Assembly (NCBI GenBank): GCA_024279715.1
Contig: JAJRRH010000135.1
Location: 1-39,416, forward strand
DNA length: 39,416 nucleotides
Direction: 5' to 3'
DNA from: Bacteroidota bacterium
GTDB lineage: Bacteria; Bacteroidota; Bacteroidia; Flavobacteriales_D; JABDKJ01
The notes under the pieces are model-generated. The model made no database searches and was not told where the DNA came from. It saw nothing but the letters and a program-made list of their open reading frames with translations. The position numbers were made by a program, and so were the translations under genes. Of the stretch, positions 39,416-39,416 are shown piece by piece. Every line of letters begins with the position of its first letter. The stretch's first letter is position 1.

Positions 39416-39416
39416 A

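Overview
This is a Bacteroidota chromosomal window. Support comes from T9SS-type C-terminal sorting domains, CHU_C/PKD proteins, TAnnTTTG promoters and LytTR signalling. It holds about 27 credible genes. Housekeeping and metabolic genes: aat, an AhpD-like/ArsS pair, pnuC-nadR kinase, a TPR/ComA/DUF368/aroE/PLD operon, fur-merC and purA. Secreted T9SS cargo: M1 peptidase, PKD giant protein, VPS10/BNR propellers, a lyase-like protein and a sialidase-like protein. There is also a propeller histidine kinase with a LytTR regulator, an MbnP/cytochrome/Cys-His-rich lipoprotein region, and a truncated IS1595-type transposase at the right edge. The strongest anomalies are: (1) purA is a full-length reading frame cut by one in-frame TAG, with both halves otherwise intact; (2) about 3.3 tandem copies of a ~180-bp intergenic repeat carrying CCCCGAAGGGG-type palindromes, with one copy having a replaced interior; (3) a Cys/His-saturated repeat lipoprotein next to cytochrome-like proteins, one with a non-canonical CX4CH motif; (4) a 39-aa membrane micro-ORF absent from the supplied ORF track; (5) a structured non-coding stretch beside the IS remnant. 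No clear anti-phage system, CRISPR array, tRNA or rRNA was found. Family names come from recognising motifs in the translations; no database search was run.
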